This document shows positions 62,102-64,000 of a stretch of DNA of 64,000 bases, piece after piece. Source of the DNA: Porphyromonadaceae bacterium FC4 (lineage in GTDB: Bacteria > Bacteroidota > Bacteroidia > Bacteroidales > Porphyromonadaceae); the NCBI GenBank assembly GCA_900120395.1, contig LT635553.1:1222254-1286253 (forward strand), given 5' to 3'. A model generated the notes under the pieces. It did no database searches, was not told the DNA's origin, and saw nothing but the letters and a program-made list of their open reading frames with translations. Numbering within the stretch: position 1 is the first letter of the stretch; each line of letters opens with the position of its first letter. The position numbers and the translations under genes were made by a program.

Positions 62102-63235
62102 ATGAAGTTTGAAATAGAAAAGAATGACCCCGGCTCTTGGGCAAGGGCAGGGATCCTGCACACGCCGCATGGCGATATACATACGCCCATATTCATGCCG
62201 GTAGGTACCGTTGGCTCTGTCAAGGCAGTCCATGCCTACGAACTACAGGAGGACATCAAGGCTGAGATCATCCTTGGGAATACGTACCACCTGTACCTGC
62301 GCCCGGGGACAGAGATCTTGGAGGCAGCGGGTGGACTACAAAGGTTCAATGCATGGAATGGTCCCATCCTCACGGATAGTGGAGGCTTTCAGGTCTTTTC
62401 TCTCGCACACCGAAGGAAAATGACCGATGAAGGGGTTACCTTTCAGAGTCATATAGACGGCAGTAAGCATCTTTTCACCCCCGAGCGAGTAATGGAGATC
62501 CAACGAAGCATCGGAGGGGACATCATCATGGCTTTTGACGAGTGTCCGCCGGGAGATGCCTCGTACGCCTATGCCCGTGAATCTCTAGATCTGACCATGG
62601 GGTGGCTGGAGCGTTGTTGGAGGCATTTTCACAACGAGACCTCTCCTCTCTATGGCTATGACCAGTCACTCTTCCCTATCGTACAGGGCTGCGTGTACCC
62701 GGAGCTCCGCCGCGAAGCTGCGAAGCGGGTCGCAGAGTATAGTGCCGATGGGAACGCCATTGGCGGTCTGAGTGTTGGTGAGTCGACAGAGGAGATGTAC
62801 GAGATGATCGAAGTGGTGAACGACGTGCTACCGAAGGACAAGCCTAGATACCTGATGGGCGTAGGCACTCCCCAAAACATACTGGAGGGTATAGAGCGAG
62901 GTGTAGACATGTTTGACTGCATCATGCCCACCCGAAATGGCAGAAACGGGCAGATCTTCACCTGGAGAGGGACCATGAATATGCGCAACCAAAAGTGGCG
63001 CAACGATCACTCACCTCTAGATCCGGAGGGGACAAGCAGGGTGGATCATATGTATACACGTGCCTACGTACGTCACCTCATCCACAGTGATGAAATCCTA
63101 GGGCTACAGATAGCCAGCATACACAACCTTGCATTTTACCTGGATCTGGTGCGAACCGCACGCAAGCACATCTTAGCCGGAGACTATACAACGTGGAAAG
63201 CCGGTGTCCTACCCGAACTATCTCGACGATTATGA
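62102..63235 (+). CDS. tgt: tRNA-guanine transglycosylase
   Basis: Tgt swaps guanine 34 for preQ1 in queuosine tRNAs. The 377-residue TIM-barrel enzyme has the catalytic Asp residues in LTDSGGFQVFSLAHRRK and IIMAFDECPPGDASY, GGLSVGES, and MPTRNGRNGQIFTW for the nucleophile region. The zinc motif CXCXXC normally follows; here that segment reads EGTSRVDHMYTRAYVRHL, without any Cys, although the later His (IASIHNLAFYL) is kept. I took the ATG at 62102; an upstream TTG (62084) overlaps the promoter. lptF-type gene overlaps its stop by 4 nt. Confidence 0.96.
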   Translation: MKFEIEKNDPGSWARAGILHTPHGDIHTPIFMPVGTVGSVKAVHAYELQEDIKAEIILGNTYHLYLRPGTEILEAAGGLQRFNAWNGPILTDSGGFQVFSLAHRRKMTDEGVTFQSHIDGSKHLFTPERVMEIQRSIGGDIIMAFDECPPGDASYAYARESLDLTMGWLERCWRHFHNETSPLYGYDQSLFPIVQGCVYPELRREAAKRVAEYSADGNAIGGLSVGESTEEMYEMIEVVNDVLPKDKPRYLMGVGTPQNILEGIERGVDMFDCIMPTRNGRNGQIFTWRGTMNMRNQKWRNDHSPLDPEGTSRVDHMYTRAYVRHLIHSDEILGLQIASIHNLAFYLDLVRTARKHILAGDYTTWKAGVLPELSRRL

Positions 63236-64000
63236 GGAAAAATAGGTGGGACGACTGGCTTACAAAGGTGGGGATACTAAGGATTGACCGGTATATTATT
63301 GGTCAATTTTTGGGGACCTTTCTCTTTACCATTGCTCTAATCATGGCGATCATTGTCGCCATTGATATCCAAGAAAAACTGGATATCATCATGGATCCTA
63401 TGGTAAGCAGGGCGGTGATCATCAGGTACTATATAGCCCTTATCCCCTATTTTTCGGTGCTGCTTACCCCCCTCTTTATCTTTTTGTCCGTTGTCTTTTT
63501 CACCAGCAAATTGGCTGCCCGGTCGGAGATCATCGCTATGCAAGCTGCGGGAATGAGTTTCAACCGACTTCTCTATCCCTACATGATCTCAGCGGGGATT
63601 GTTGCCCTGGTATCATTTGTATTTTCGAGTGAGATTATTCCGAAGCTCAACGTACACAGGGTCAGTTTTGAAGACACCTACGTCTCCCCCGATAGGAAAG
63701 TGGTCACAGACCGAAACCTCCAAGTAATGATAGGCCCGGGCGAAGTGGCGTTTTTCAGCACCTTTGAAACCGACAACAACGTGGGGTACAACTTTTCCCT
63801 AGAGAAATATGAGGATAATAAGCTGGTCAGCCGAATGACCGGACAAACCATCACCTATGACAGTCTGTTTCACTGGACAGCCCACAACTATCAGATCAGG
63901 AACTTTGAGGGGCTGGTGGAGGAGGTTCACTCCGGTGATCAGCTGGATACCACTCTACTCATCACACCGAATGACATAGTAGTTGCATGGCAAGGAGGGG
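63232..64000 (+). CDS. LptF/LptG (YjgP/YjgQ) family permease, cut by window end
   Basis: The first 256 residues of an LPS-export permease that, with LptB, extracts lipopolysaccharide from the inner membrane. It opens with a basic stretch, then hydrophobic helices (about 27-45, 70-95, 110-135) around the family text FFTSKLAARSEIIAMQAAGMSFNRLLYPYM, followed by the start of the periplasmic beta-jellyroll domain. There is no stop before 64000. Its ATG overlaps the tgt stop by 4 nt. LptF and LptG cannot be told apart here. Confidence 0.93.
   Translation, partial: MRKNRWDDWLTKVGILRIDRYIIGQFLGTFLFTIALIMAIIVAIDIQEKLDIIMDPMVSRAVIIRYYIALIPYFSVLLTPLFIFLSVVFFTSKLAARSEIIAMQAAGMSFNRLLYPYMISAGIVALVSFVFSSEIIPKLNVHRVSFEDTYVSPDRKVVTDRNLQVMIGPGEVAFFSTFETDNNVGYNFSLEKYEDNKLVSRMTGQTITYDSLFHWTAHNYQIRNFEGLVEEVHSGDQLDTTLLITPNDIVVAWQGG

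Overview
The window is a chromosomal segment of a Bacteroidota bacterium, most likely a Porphyromonas or close relative. Three things point that way. First, the gene neighbourhoods are the Bacteroidales ones: PASTA protein-rluD-ddl-acyltransferase, dnaN-exonuclease-coaBC-DUF4835-recN-rlmB, and tgt-lptF. Second, several promoters fit the Bacteroidetes sigma pattern TTTG-N19..21-TAnnTTTG. Third, the lipoproteins, the agmatine deiminase of the Porphyromonas-type PAD family, GH92, GH109 and DUF4494 are typical of the group. I see no tRNA, rRNA, CRISPR array, prophage or intact insertion sequence. Nearly all of the DNA is housekeeping or metabolic genes.

Layout. 0-7.2 kb: lon, ychF, a cytidylate-kinase-like gene and a Clp ATPase without the usual N-terminal domain, all on +. 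7.3-15.4 kb: a minus-strand block of tightly packed or overlapping genes, read as GH92 mannosidase, zinc-less sirtuin, dNTPase, mtaB, a family-2 glycosyltransferase and a lipoprotein; a small membrane protein lies upstream. 15.6-22.1 kb, +: PASTA protein, rluD, ddl, acyltransferase, nicotinamidase-like, DUF4494, yggS, then an OmpA-family lipoprotein. 22.5-31.0 kb, -: DUF488, then the run aguA, aguB, glgB, manA, a 5'-nucleotidase and GH109. 31.4-44.2 kb, +: a divergent RluA-type protein, dsbD; serS-DUF3108-HD; dnaN-exonuclease-coaBC-DUF4835-recN-rlmB. 44.7-52.1 kb, +: ridA, pheT, yebC, mfd. 52.4-61.1 kb, +: a complete phosphate-response locus (pstSCAB, phoU, response regulator, sensor kinase, alkaline phosphatase) with a candidate Pho box before pstS. 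61.3-64 kb: START-like protein, tgt, and an lptF/lptG-type permease cut by the window end.

The most unusual structure is not a gene. Eight intergenic gaps carry copies of one modular repeat of roughly 85-140 bp. It is built from 22-nt bricks of two kinds: an A brick beginning TTTGACGGATAGTAG and a B brick beginning TTTCCAGTAGGAAA, an imperfect palindrome. Some copies keep terminal inverted repeats (TGACGTGTACTGAAAAA). The copies differ by brick duplication, by an inverted core, by a head-to-head arrangement and by length. Four of them sit next to short degenerate coding ends that are themselves repeated, and one such piece appears to encode the last residues of rlmB. This looks like a MITE-like family of the general kind reported as BrickBuilt in P. 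gingivalis, but with a two-brick 22-nt architecture. Two housekeeping enzymes (the sirtuin and Tgt) also lack the cysteines that normally bind structural zinc.
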